From Lysobacter sp. (GTDB lineage Bacteria; Pseudomonadota; Gammaproteobacteria; Xanthomonadales; Xanthomonadaceae): DNA of 20,332 nucleotides. Shown here in pieces: positions 7,322 through 15,151 of the stretch (position 1 is its first letter; each line of letters starts with the position of its first letter). The notes under the pieces were generated by a model. It saw only the letters and a list, made by a program, of their open reading frames with translations. It did no database searches and was not told the origin of the DNA. A program made the translations under genes and the position numbers. The DNA lies in contig JASLDW010000082.1 of assembly GCA_030151365.1 (NCBI GenBank), forward strand, positions 1 through 20,332, read 5' to 3'.

Positions 7322-8697
7322 CCGAACGTCCCGCCATCGTCACAAGTTCCGACAACGCCAAACCGCTGTGGTGCCTGACCACCGATGCTTTCCCGGCGTG
7401 GCTGGCGAAACAGCCGGCGGGCGTCGCGCGCTGGATCGATGCGCAGGCCTACGCCGCGAATGCGGGCAGTGCACTGTTGTTGCCGGGCACGGATGGTGTC
7501 GCCGGCGCGATCCTTGCCATCGGCGATCCGCTCGATCCGTATTCGTATTCGCATGGACCGCTGGCGTTGCCGGTGGGCGACTGGGCGCCGCAGGACATGG
7601 CCGACGATGCGCAGCGCGCCGCGTTGCAGCTCGGCTGGTCACTGGGCGCGTATCGCTTCGATCGCTACAAGGCGGCCTTGCGCGCACCGGCGCGACTGTT
7701 GCTGGCGCATCCCGATGCCGAAGTCGCCGACGTGTTCGCGGCCTGCTGCCGCGTGCGCGACATGGTGCACACGCCGACCGAACACATGGGGCCGGAGGAG
7801 ATCGAGGCGATCGCCCGCGAAATCGCCGCGAAGCACGGCGCCAGCATCGAAGCGCACGCGGGCGATGCGCTGATCGCCGACAACTATCCGGCGATCCATG
7901 CCGTCGGTCGCGCTTCGCATCGCGCGCCGCGCATCATCGAATTGAACTGGGGCGATGCCGGAGCGCCGCACCTGGCCATCGTCGGCAAGGGCGTGTGCTT
8001 CGATACCGGCGGCCTCAATCTCAAGGCCGGCCCCGGCATGCGCAACATGAAGAAGGACATGGGCGGCGCCGCGCACGCGATCGCGCTCGCCGAGCTGCTG
8101 ATGCAGCGCAAGGCGCCGCTGCGCATCACCCTGCTGGTGCCGGCGGTGGAGAACGCGGTCGGGCCGAATGCGTTGCGGCCGGGCGAGATCATTTCCACCC
8201 GCAAGGGCGTCAACGTCGAGATCGACAATACCGATGCCGAAGGCCGCCTCGTGCTCGCCGATGCCCTGACGCGCGCCGCGGAACTCAAGCCCGCGTTGAT
8301 CCTCGATTTCGCGACGCTCACCGGCGCGGCGCGGGTTGCGCTCGGCCCCGACCTGCCGGCGCTCTACGCCAACGATGAAGCCGTCGCGAGCGCCTGGTTG
8401 CAATCGGGTGGCGAGCAGCGCGATCCCTTGTGGCGGATGCCGTTGTGGCAGCCCTACCTGCGTTATCTCGTAAGCGGTATCGCCGATATCGCCAACGGCA
8501 GTTCGACGCCGATGGCCGGCAGCGTCACCGCGGCCCTGTTCCTGCAGAAATTCGTGCCGGTGGAACAGCGCTGGGCGCATGTCGACGTCTATGCGTGGAA
8601 CGACAGCGATCGTCCCGGTCGACCGGCCGGCGGCGAGGCACAGGGCCTGCGCGCCGCGTTCGCGATGCTGAAGAACGCGAAAGTGGTCAGCGGCTGA
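7318..8697 (+). CDS. M17-family leucyl aminopeptidase
   Basis: Two-zinc cytosolic aminopeptidase of the M17 (PepA/PepB) family, 459 aa. The C-terminal catalytic domain has GKGVCFDTGG (K224, D229), K236, D247 in MKKDMGG, and the family signature NTDAEGRL (D306, E308, R310), aligning with the metal and catalytic residues of E. coli PepA. The N-terminal domain (about 1-140) is divergent, as usual. The gene is coupled to the HAD phosphatase by a 4-bp ATGA overlap. Its last 11 bp overlap the 3' end of the convergent membrane-protein gene. PepA in E. coli also binds DNA; nothing here speaks to that. Confidence 0.93.
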   Translation: MTERPAIVTSSDNAKPLWCLTTDAFPAWLAKQPAGVARWIDAQAYAANAGSALLLPGTDGVAGAILAIGDPLDPYSYSHGPLALPVGDWAPQDMADDAQRAALQLGWSLGAYRFDRYKAALRAPARLLLAHPDAEVADVFAACCRVRDMVHTPTEHMGPEEIEAIAREIAAKHGASIEAHAGDALIADNYPAIHAVGRASHRAPRIIELNWGDAGAPHLAIVGKGVCFDTGGLNLKAGPGMRNMKKDMGGAAHAIALAELLMQRKAPLRITLLVPAVENAVGPNALRPGEIISTRKGVNVEIDNTDAEGRLVLADALTRAAELKPALILDFATLTGAARVALGPDLPALYANDEAVASAWLQSGGEQRDPLWRMPLWQPYLRYLVSGIADIANGSSTPMAGSVTAALFLQKFVPVEQRWAHVDVYAWNDSDRPGRPAGGEAQGLRAAFAMLKNAKVVSG

Positions 8698-9487
8698 TTG
8701 TCGGGCCGAATATGACCGCATAGGCGAGCACGATCGCCACGGATACGGCGATCCACGTCCAGCTGCGCGGGAACACGATCGCATCGGAATCGCCGGCGCC
8801 GACGCGCGTGCGTGGCGGCCCCCAGGCGAAGCCCGAGGTTCCGCCGAGACTCGCGGCTGCAGCGGACGTGAGGACGATGACGATGCCTTCCGGATTGAAC
8901 AGGCCGATGGCGATGCAAGTTGCCGCGCCGGCGATGTAGGTGAGCAGGGCGATGCGCTGGACACGCTGCGGGCGATCCTCGCGGCCACCGGCGATGCCGG
9001 CCAGCGTGCGCATGCTCCAGACCACGCAGCGGTCGTAGAAGAAGTAACCGACGCCAGCCATCAGCACGCGCCACAGCCAGGGCATCGCCACGTCGTGCAG
9101 CAAGCCGTCGTTGCCGATGCCGAGATCGCCGATGCCGGCGACGCCCGAGAACATCATGTAGCCGAACGCGGTCATCAGGCCGATGCTGGCGAGCATCCAG
9201 GCGAACAATCGCGGCAATGGCCCTCGCATGATGCGCAGCAACCGCGCGCAGGCCAGTCCGGTGAGCAGGCTGACGACCGGGCCGGCCAGCGCCACCAGTT
9301 TCACGCCCGCCGCGCTCAGGCGCGGATCGTTGCATTCGACGTAGAAGGCGCCGAATTTCCTGACGTCGCTGCCAAGTGCGACGCAGCTGGCGGCGTGGCC
9401 GAGGTGTTCGTGCAAAGCCGTGCCGGTCACGTAGGCCAGCGCGGCCAGCGCGATGACGGTCAGCCAGTCGAAACTTCGTGTGTTCAT
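8687..9487 (-). CDS. Multi-pass membrane protein with HExxxH motif (M50/site-2-protease-like)
   Basis: This 266-aa protein ends the ABC-2/two-component operon, and its ATG overlaps the regulator stop by 4 bp. The first hydrophobic helix (about 9-25) runs into HEHLGH (H26, E27, H31), then AASCVALG. This resembles the first metal-site helix of M50 intramembrane proteases, but the spacing is HExxxH, not HExxH. An AGP motif (ALAGPVVSLLTG, about 66-77) also recalls S2P-like folds. Further helices lie near 94-114, 135-150, 178-195, 200-220 and 245-262. I do not see a convincing second metal ligand motif such as LDGG, so protease activity is uncertain. It may be a pseudo-enzyme or an unrelated metal-binding membrane protein. 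Confidence 0.8.
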   Translation of the reverse strand: MNTRSFDWLTVIALAALAYVTGTALHEHLGHAASCVALGSDVRKFGAFYVECNDPRLSAAGVKLVALAGPVVSLLTGLACARLLRIMRGPLPRLFAWMLASIGLMTAFGYMMFSGVAGIGDLGIGNDGLLHDVAMPWLWRVLMAGVGYFFYDRCVVWSMRTLAGIAGGREDRPQRVQRIALLTYIAGAATCIAIGLFNPEGIVIVLTSAAAASLGGTSGFAWGPPRTRVGAGDSDAIVFPRSWTWIAVSVAIVLAYAVIFGPTISR

Positions 9488-10101
9488 AGCCAGCCCTTCT
9501 GCCGCGCCAGTCGCGCAGCCTCGATGCGGTTGCCGACGCCGAGCTTGCCGATGATTTCCGACAGGTAGTTGCGCACCGTGCCCTGCGAGAGATTGAGCCG
9601 GCCGGCGATTTCGTTGCTCGACAGGCCGTCGCCTGCGAGGCGCAGCACCTGGCGCTCGCGATCATTGAGCGGATCGGGTTCGGTCCACGCCGCCATCGCC
9701 AGTTGCGGGTCGATGGCGCGACCGCCGCGATGCACCTGTCGCAGCGCTTCGGCGAGTTGTTCGGCGGGTGCGTCCTTCAACAGATAGCCGGTGACGCCGG
9801 CATCGAGCGCGCGACGCAGGAAGCCGGCGCGGCCGAAGGTGGTGACGATCGCGACCTTGATCGGCAGTTCGTGGCGCTGGATGCGTTGCGCGAGATCGAG
9901 TCCGGACAATCCCGGCATCTCGATGTCGGTGAGCAGCAGGTCGGGCTTGAGTCGCTGCAGTTCGCGCCAGGCGATTTCGCCATCGGCGGCGTCGCCGACG
10001 ACGTCGATGTCGTTTTCCAGCCGCAGCAACGCGGCCAGCGCGCCGCGCACCATGGCCTGGTCCTCGGCGATCAGGACGCGGATCTTGGTGGACGCGGTCA
10101 T
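9484..10101 (-). CDS. NarL/DesR-family response regulator
   Basis: This 205-aa DNA-binding regulator has a receiver domain (about 6-120) with acidic pocket E13-D14, phospho-acceptor D59 (LLLTDIEMPG), T87/T88 and K109. A LuxR-type helix-turn-helix follows (about 143-200; LNDRERQVLRLAGDGLSSNEIA and a TVRNYLSEIIGKL recognition helix). The start ATG overlaps the histidine-kinase stop by 4 bp. The partner is surely the DesK-type kinase just upstream. Such pairs sense membrane fluidity or envelope damage in Bacillus (DesKR, LiaRS, YvfTU). Likely targets include its own operon; see the half-site cluster at 13033-13050. Confidence 0.94.
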   Translation of the reverse strand: MTASTKIRVLIAEDQAMVRGALAALLRLENDIDVVGDAADGEIAWRELQRLKPDLLLTDIEMPGLSGLDLAQRIQRHELPIKVAIVTTFGRAGFLRRALDAGVTGYLLKDAPAEQLAEALRQVHRGGRAIDPQLAMAAWTEPDPLNDRERQVLRLAGDGLSSNEIAGRLNLSQGTVRNYLSEIIGKLGVGNRIEAARLARQKGWL

Positions 10102-11240
10102 GCCAGGCACCTCGCGGGCAGGCGCGCGACCAGCGTGGTGCCGCGATCGCTGCGCTCGCCGTTTCCGAGCAATTCCAGCGATCCGCCGTGCGCTTCCAGG
10201 CGTTCGCGCATGCCGGTGAGGCCGTTGCCGGCGCGCAATTCGCCGCCGCGGCCGTCGTCGCGGATTTCCATCGCCACGCCCTTGCCGTCGCGTTGCAGGC
10301 GCACTTCCACGTAACGGGCGCCGGCATGTCGTTGCACATTGGTGATGGCTTCGCGCAGGCTCATCGCCAGCGCCGATTCCGCGTCGGGCTTGAGCAGGAT
10401 CTCGTCGATCCGGGTCGCGAGCAGGATGTTGTCGGCATGCAGCAGTACCTTGGCCGAGGCCAGTTCCGCGGTCAGCACCGCATTGCGCATGTTGGTGACG
10501 GTGGCGCGCACTTCCGACAGCGTGTCGCGGGCGATGCGCGCGACTTCCGCCATCTCGCGTTGCGCGCCTTCCGGATCGCGATCGATCAGCTTGCCGGCGA
10601 GATCGGCTTTCAGCGCGACCATCGACAAGGTATGCCCGAGCAGGTCGTGGAGGTCGCGACCGATGCGTTCGCGCTCGGCGAAGGCGGCCATGCGCCGCAC
10701 CTCGGCATGCGACAGCGCCAGCTCGGCGTTCTTGCGCGCGTTGCTGCGTTCGAACTGCACCAGGATGCCGATGATGATCGTGGTGATCGGCAGCCAGGCC
10801 AGCGCGCCCCACGGATAGTGCAGCCAGCGTCCCTCGCCGATGCAGACGAGGTTGGCGAACAGCAGGCCCAGGCCATAGTGGATCGGCCGCATCAGGCCGC
10901 AGCTCAGCATGATGCAGCCGAACACGAAATAGGTCATGCCGCTGGGATACCACGGCATCAGCACCAGGCTCATCGCCAGCATCGCCGTGGCGTACCACCC
11001 GGCCACGCGCGGCGATCCGGTGCAGCACTTGGCGTAGAAGAACAGGAACAGCGGATAGCTGGCGAGCGTCATCCACACCCAGCGGAGGGTGTAGCCGTGG
11101 TCGTCGAAGACCGGGATGATGAACACCCACGACGACCACAGCAGCTGGATGGCATGGCTCCACACCGGATGGCCGCGCGCCAGGTCGCGCGCGACCAGCG
11201 AGTCCGGGGCGGGAGTGAACATGGCGCGTAATGCTTGCAA
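10098..11240 (-). CDS. DesK-type membrane sensor histidine kinase
   Basis: This 380-aa sensor kinase has several membrane helices in its first 160 residues (roughly 31-47, 55-71, 83-97, 102-116, 120-135, 146-162) and no large extracytoplasmic domain, so it probably senses within the membrane. The HisKA_3 dimerisation helix has the phospho-acceptor H198 in ERERIGRDLHDLLGH. An HATPase domain follows with REAITNVQRHAG (N box), DDGRGG (G1) and GLTGMRERLEAHGG. I chose TTG 11240 over ATG 11222: GAGGGG lies 8 bases before the TTG, while the ATG has no ribosome site. The gene begins 12 bp after the permease stop. Confidence 0.92.
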   Translation of the reverse strand: MQALRAMFTPAPDSLVARDLARGHPVWSHAIQLLWSSWVFIIPVFDDHGYTLRWVWMTLASYPLFLFFYAKCCTGSPRVAGWYATAMLAMSLVLMPWYPSGMTYFVFGCIMLSCGLMRPIHYGLGLLFANLVCIGEGRWLHYPWGALAWLPITTIIIGILVQFERSNARKNAELALSHAEVRRMAAFAERERIGRDLHDLLGHTLSMVALKADLAGKLIDRDPEGAQREMAEVARIARDTLSEVRATVTNMRNAVLTAELASAKVLLHADNILLATRIDEILLKPDAESALAMSLREAITNVQRHAGARYVEVRLQRDGKGVAMEIRDDGRGGELRAGNGLTGMRERLEAHGGSLELLGNGERSDRGTTLVARLPARCLA

Positions 11241-11248
11241 GATTGCGA

Positions 11249-11254
11249 CCCCTC
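11249..11254 (-). promoter_or_regulatory. Ribosome binding site that supports a TTG start for the kinase
   Basis: On the minus strand GAGGGG is 8 bases from TTG 11240 and overlaps the permease stop codon (TGAGGGG). The in-frame ATG at 11222 has only pyrimidine/mixed sequence upstream. Confidence 0.6.
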
Positions 11255-12020
11255 AGCCGTTGTTGCGCAGGCGGCGCTGTGCGAGCAGGAAGAACACCAG
11301 CGTGAACATCGCGAGCGCCGCGATGTGCTGCCAAACCGGATGGCCGGAATCATAGCCCACCACCTTCAGCGACAGCTGTACCAGGTGCCAGGACGGCAGC
11401 GCCATCGCGATCTTCGACACGATCGGCGGCATCGCCGACAGCGGCATCCACAGGCCCGACAGCAGCGACATCGGCAGGTAGATCAGGTTGACCGCCGCCG
11501 GCGCGCCATTGGCGGGAAGGCGCGTACCGAGGAAGAGCCCGAGCGAGCCCATCGGCAATACGCCGAGGATGTTGATCAGGATCAGTTCCGCGTATTGCCC
11601 GGCATGCAGGCGCACGCCGCCGAGGGTGATGGCCAGCAGCAGCAATCCGATGCTGACGGTTGCCGCGAACAGCATGGCCATGCCGAGCTTGGCGACCAGA
11701 TAGGCGGAAGGGGGCATCGGCAACGCGCGCTTGTATTGCAGGTGGCCGAGCGCGCGTTCGTTCGCCACCGTCAATCCGAAGCCGAACAGGGAAATGCCCA
11801 GGGTGCCGAACACGCCGTAGGTGACGTAGAGATAGGTCGCGCCCTGGGCGTTGCCGTGGTTCATCAGCAGGCCGAACATCACGTAGAACAGCATCGGGAA
11901 GCCGATGGTCGGGAACACGAACATCGGCGCGCGCAGCAGGCGCAGGAATTCGTTGCGGGTTTCCAGCGCATGGATGCGCAGGCGCGAGGGCTGCGAGACA
12001 GGGATGGCGAAGGCGGACAT
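11253..12020 (-). CDS. ABC-2-type transporter permease
   Basis: This 255-aa integral membrane subunit of a two-component ABC exporter has about six helices (near 35-53, 64-82, 105-130, 145-165, 175-200, 230-250) in the ABC-2 arrangement, including the LPMSLLSGLWMPLSAMP block before the last helix pair. Its ATG shares one base with the ATPase stop (TGATG). The substrate is not evident. In related Bacillus operons an ABC-2 pair sits beside a DesK-type kinase and regulator and is induced by them. Confidence 0.9.
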   Translation of the reverse strand: MSAFAIPVSQPSRLRIHALETRNEFLRLLRAPMFVFPTIGFPMLFYVMFGLLMNHGNAQGATYLYVTYGVFGTLGISLFGFGLTVANERALGHLQYKRALPMPPSAYLVAKLGMAMLFAATVSIGLLLLAITLGGVRLHAGQYAELILINILGVLPMGSLGLFLGTRLPANGAPAAVNLIYLPMSLLSGLWMPLSAMPPIVSKIAMALPSWHLVQLSLKVVGYDSGHPVWQHIAALAMFTLVFFLLAQRRLRNNG

Positions 12021-12955
12021 CAGTGGGTCTCCTGGACGTCATCGACTGGGGTGTCGCGGGTGAGGGCGAGGAAGGCGTCGGCCAGTCCGGCGCGTGTGAC
12101 TTCCAGTTCGCCGAGGCCGGGGTCGATCGACAGCAGCCAGCGCAGCACCGAGGCGGCATCTTCCACCTGCAATTCGACGCGACCGTCGACGACGCTGGCC
12201 TCGCGCACGCCGGGCCACGCCGCGAGCTGTTCCTGCGAGACCAGGCTGCGACACCGGATGCGTTGGCCGCTGACCAGCGCGCGGATGTCGTCGACGCTGC
12301 CATGCGCGACTTCGCGACCGTCGCGCACCACCACCACGCGATCGGCCAGTGCCTGCGCTTCTTCCAGGTAGTGGGTGGTGAGGAGGATGGCGGTGCCCTG
12401 CGCGACGAGACCGCGGATCGCGGCCCACAGGGTTTCGCGCGATTCGATGTCGAGGCCGGTGGTCGGCTCGTCGAGGAAGATGAGTTCGGGATTGCCGCAG
12501 ATCGCCAGGGCGAACTGCACGCGGCGCTGCTGGCCGCCGGAAAGTTTCGCGTAGCGGCGCTTGAGCAGGTCCTGCAATCCGGCCAGGCGCACGCAATCGT
12601 CGAAGTCGCGCGGGGCCGCGTAGTAGCTGCGGGTGAGTTCGAGCAGTTCCTGCACGGTGTTGTTGTCGGGCAGGCTGGCGGTCTGCAGCATCACGCCGAC
12701 GCGCTGGCGCGCCGAGATGTCCTGCGGAGATTGCCCGAACAGCTGTGCTTCGCCCTGCGTCGGCGCGGCCAGCCCGAGCAGCAGCGAGATCGCGGTGGTC
12801 TTGCCGGCGCCATTGGCGCCGAGCAGCGCCAGCACTTCGCCGCGATGGATGTCGAGGTCGAGGCCATCGAGGGCCAGGACCGAGTCGTACTGCTTGCGGG
12901 CGCCATCGAGCCGGGCGATCGTGCCCGCTGCAGGCGGGCGAGTGGGCATATCCAT
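12020..12955 (-). CDS. ABC-2-type transporter ATP-binding protein
   Basis: This 311-aa ATPase energises the permease encoded next. Walker A is GANGAGKTT (46-54), the Q-loop region is near Q91, the signature LSGGQQRR is at 138-145, Walker B LIFLDEP at 158-164, and an H-loop histidine follows in LLTTHYLEEA. A DrrA-like C-terminal regulatory extension (about 215-311) follows. The start ATG at 12955 has AGAGGAAG about 7 bases upstream; ATG 12949 is an in-frame alternative. First gene of the five-gene minus-strand operon. Confidence 0.93.
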   Translation of the reverse strand: MDMPTRPPAAGTIARLDGARKQYDSVLALDGLDLDIHRGEVLALLGANGAGKTTAISLLLGLAAPTQGEAQLFGQSPQDISARQRVGVMLQTASLPDNNTVQELLELTRSYYAAPRDFDDCVRLAGLQDLLKRRYAKLSGGQQRRVQFALAICGNPELIFLDEPTTGLDIESRETLWAAIRGLVAQGTAILLTTHYLEEAQALADRVVVVRDGREVAHGSVDDIRALVSGQRIRCRSLVSQEQLAAWPGVREASVVDGRVELQVEDAASVLRWLLSIDPGLGELEVTRAGLADAFLALTRDTPVDDVQETH

Positions 12956-13012
12956 GCGGACTTCCTCTTGGGGTGGCCCACTGTGCGATTCGGCGCCGCC
13001 GGAAAGGAGTCG

Positions 13013-13038
13013 CAGGCGTCAGCCGATCGGCATGACAA
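13013..13038 (-). promoter_or_regulatory. Candidate promoter of the ABC-2/DesKR operon (weak -10)
   Basis: TTGTCA (13038-13033, minus strand) is a 5/6 match to a -35 element. At 17-18 bases downstream the -10 region is poor (CTGCGA/TGCGAC). A regulated promoter that needs an activator could look like this, so the call leans on the divergent geometry and the adjacent half-sites. Confidence 0.3.
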
Positions 13039-13050
13039 CCGTCACCTGAC
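13033..13050. promoter_or_regulatory. TGAC/GTCA half-site cluster between divergent promoters
   Basis: TGACAACCGTCACCTGAC contains TGAC-N4-GTCA (13033-13044), and its GTCA is followed after 2 bases by a third TGAC. Dyads of this general kind are bound by DesR/LiaR-type regulators. It sits between the minus-strand and plus-strand -35 elements, so one bound regulator could act on both operons. Confidence 0.4.
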
Positions 13051-13074
13051 AGCGGCATTGGCCATCCTTAATGT
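13046..13074 (+). promoter_or_regulatory. Candidate promoter of the MacAB-like operon
   Basis: CTGACA (13046-13051) and TAATGT (13069-13074) are separated by 17 bases. Transcription would start near 13081, leaving a leader of about 60 bases. No clear ribosome site precedes the ATG at 13142. Confidence 0.4.
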
Positions 13075-13141
13075 GGCATGGCACTCGACCGGCACCGCCG
13101 GCGCGGGCACACTCCGCCAAACATCAGAACGCCCGCACCGC

Positions 13142-14389
13142 ATGAATACGAACGCCGACCTGTTGTCACAATTGCGCATCGATCGTTCCGCGCCGCCGCC
13201 GAAGCGTTCGCTGCGCTGGTTGTGGATCGCGCTGGCGGTCATTGCCGTCCTCGCGATTCTCGCAGTCGTCGGCTGGATGCTGGTGGCGCGCAGCCGCGTC
13301 ACCGAAGTCCAGACCGCGTCGGTCACGGCCCTGGGGTCCGGTAGCCAGTCAGCATCGGTACTCGACGCGACCGGCTATGTGGTGGCGCGCCGCATCGCGA
13401 CGGTATCGGCCAAGGTGACCGGCAAGCTGCGCGACGTGCGCATCCAGGAAGGCCAGCACGTCACCGAAGGACAGATCATCGCCACGCTTGATCCGATCGA
13501 TGCCGATGAAGCCAGGGCGCTCGCGGTGGCGCAGGCCCACGCAACCGAAAGCCAGGCCGGCAGCCTGCAGGCGCAGCTGACCGACGCCGAAGCCAACGTC
13601 AGGCGATTGGCCCCGTTGATGCAGCAGAAACTGGTCGCGCAGGCGCAGTACACCCAGGCGGTCGCCCAGCGCGACAGCCTGCGCGCGCAACTGGCGTCGG
13701 CCAATGCCAGCACCAGGGCCGCGCATGCGCAGCTCGCGATCGCCGGCACCGGCGTCGACAACACGATCATCCGCGCGCCGTTCGACGGCGTGGTGATCGC
13801 CAAGGCGGCGCAGCCGGGCGAAATCGTCTCGCCGTTCTCGGCGGGTGGCGGCTTCACCCGTACCGGCATCGGCACGATTGTTGATATGGATTCGCTGGAA
13901 GTGGAAGTCGATGTCGGCGAGGCCTACATCGGCCGCGTGCAGCCGGGCATGCCGGTGGAGGCGACGCTCAACGCCTATCCCGACTGGAAGATTCCGGCGC
14001 ACGTAATCGCCATCATCCCGACCGCCGATCGCGGCAAGGCGACGGTGAAGGTGCGCGTCGCGCTCGACAAGAAGGACGCGCGCATCGTGCCCGACATGGG
14101 CGTCAGCGTGAGCTTCCTCGAAGCCGCGCGTCCGGCCAACCAGCCCGCGCCCAAGGGCGTGCGCATGCCGGCCGATGCGATCACGCAACGCGATGGCAAG
14201 GACGTGGTGTTCGTGGTCGGCGATGGCGGCAAGGTGGCGATGCACGAAGTCACCGTCGCCGGCAAGATCGGCAACGATGCGAAACAGGTGGTCGCCGGCG
14301 CGTCCGCTGGCGACACGGTGGTGGTGCAACCGCCGGCCGAATTGAAGGACGGCAGCAAGGTCAAGGACGCTGCTGCGAAAAGCGAATGA
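13142..14389 (+). CDS. MacA/HlyD-type periplasmic adaptor subunit of an efflux system
   Basis: This 415-aa membrane-fusion protein links an inner-membrane pump to an outer-membrane channel. It has a single N-terminal transmembrane helix (about 27-48) and a lipoyl half-motif (ATVSAKVTGKLRDVRIQEGQ, about 87-106). A long Ala/Gln-rich coiled-coil hairpin (about 125-200) is followed by the second lipoyl half (IIRAPFDGVVIAKAAQPGE), a beta-barrel domain (about 250-325) and a membrane-proximal domain. The adaptor alone could serve an RND pump, but the next three genes encode an ABC ATPase and MacB-type permeases, so it belongs to a MacAB-like tripartite exporter. The outer-membrane factor is not in the window. 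Confidence 0.92.
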   Translation: MNTNADLLSQLRIDRSAPPPKRSLRWLWIALAVIAVLAILAVVGWMLVARSRVTEVQTASVTALGSGSQSASVLDATGYVVARRIATVSAKVTGKLRDVRIQEGQHVTEGQIIATLDPIDADEARALAVAQAHATESQAGSLQAQLTDAEANVRRLAPLMQQKLVAQAQYTQAVAQRDSLRAQLASANASTRAAHAQLAIAGTGVDNTIIRAPFDGVVIAKAAQPGEIVSPFSAGGGFTRTGIGTIVDMDSLEVEVDVGEAYIGRVQPGMPVEATLNAYPDWKIPAHVIAIIPTADRGKATVKVRVALDKKDARIVPDMGVSVSFLEAARPANQPAPKGVRMPADAITQRDGKDVVFVVGDGGKVAMHEVTVAGKIGNDAKQVVAGASAGDTVVVQPPAELKDGSKVKDAAAKSE

Positions 14390-14444
14390 CCCGGCGCATC
14401 GCGCCAAAACCGAAGTGCCGAATCGAATCCCTGGGAGCAATGAC

Positions 14445-15137
14445 ATGACTGCATTGGTATCGACCCGCAACCTCACCAAGACCTACCAGCGCGGACCCGA
14501 GAAGGTCGAAGTGCTGCACGGCATCGACCTCGACATCGCGCAAGGCGACTTCGTCGCCCTGATGGGGCCGTCGGGTTCGGGCAAATCGACCCTGCTCAAC
14601 CTGGTCGGCGGACTCGATACGCCGACTTCGGGCGAGATCAGCGTCGGCGGCACACGCATCGACCGCATGGGTGGCGGCCAGCTCGCGCAGTGGCGCAGCG
14701 ACCATGTCGGCTTCGTCTTCCAGTTCTACAACCTGATGCCGATGCTCACCGCGCAGAAGAACGTCGAGCTGCCGTTGCTGCTCACCAACCTCGGCGCCGC
14801 GCAGCGCAGGCAGAACGCCGAGATCGCGCTCAAGCTGGTGGGGCTCGCCGACCGCATGAAGCATCGCCCGAACGAATTGTCCGGCGGCCAGCAGCAGCGC
14901 GTGGCGATCGCGCGCGCCATTGTCTCCGATCCGACCCTGCTGATCTGCGACGAGCCGACCGGCGACCTCGACCGCCAGTCCGCCGAAGACATCCTCGGCC
15001 TGCTGCAGACGCTCAATCGCCAGCACGGCAAGACCATCGTGATGGTGACGCACGATCCCAAGGCCGCCGAATACGCCACCCACACCCTGCATCTCGACAA
15101 GGGCGTGCTGGTGGAACAAGTCGCGCACGCGGCCTGA
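14445..15137 (+). CDS. MacB/LolD-type ABC transporter ATP-binding protein
   Basis: This 230-aa stand-alone ATPase has Walker A GPSGSGKST (41-49) and the MacB/LolD-typical FVFQFYNLMPMLTA Q-loop block (90-103). The signature LSGGQQQR is at 145-152, Walker B LLICDEP at 165-171, and H-loop VTHD. ATG 14445 has GGGAG 7 bases upstream, chosen over a longer open frame from 14415. E. coli MacB fuses this domain to its permease; here they are separate genes. Confidence 0.94.
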   Translation: MTALVSTRNLTKTYQRGPEKVEVLHGIDLDIAQGDFVALMGPSGSGKSTLLNLVGGLDTPTSGEISVGGTRIDRMGGGQLAQWRSDHVGFVFQFYNLMPMLTAQKNVELPLLLTNLGAAQRRQNAEIALKLVGLADRMKHRPNELSGGQQQRVAIARAIVSDPTLLICDEPTGDLDRQSAEDILGLLQTLNRQHGKTIVMVTHDPKAAEYATHTLHLDKGVLVEQVAHAA

Positions 15138-15151
15138 GCGGGGGCACGGCG

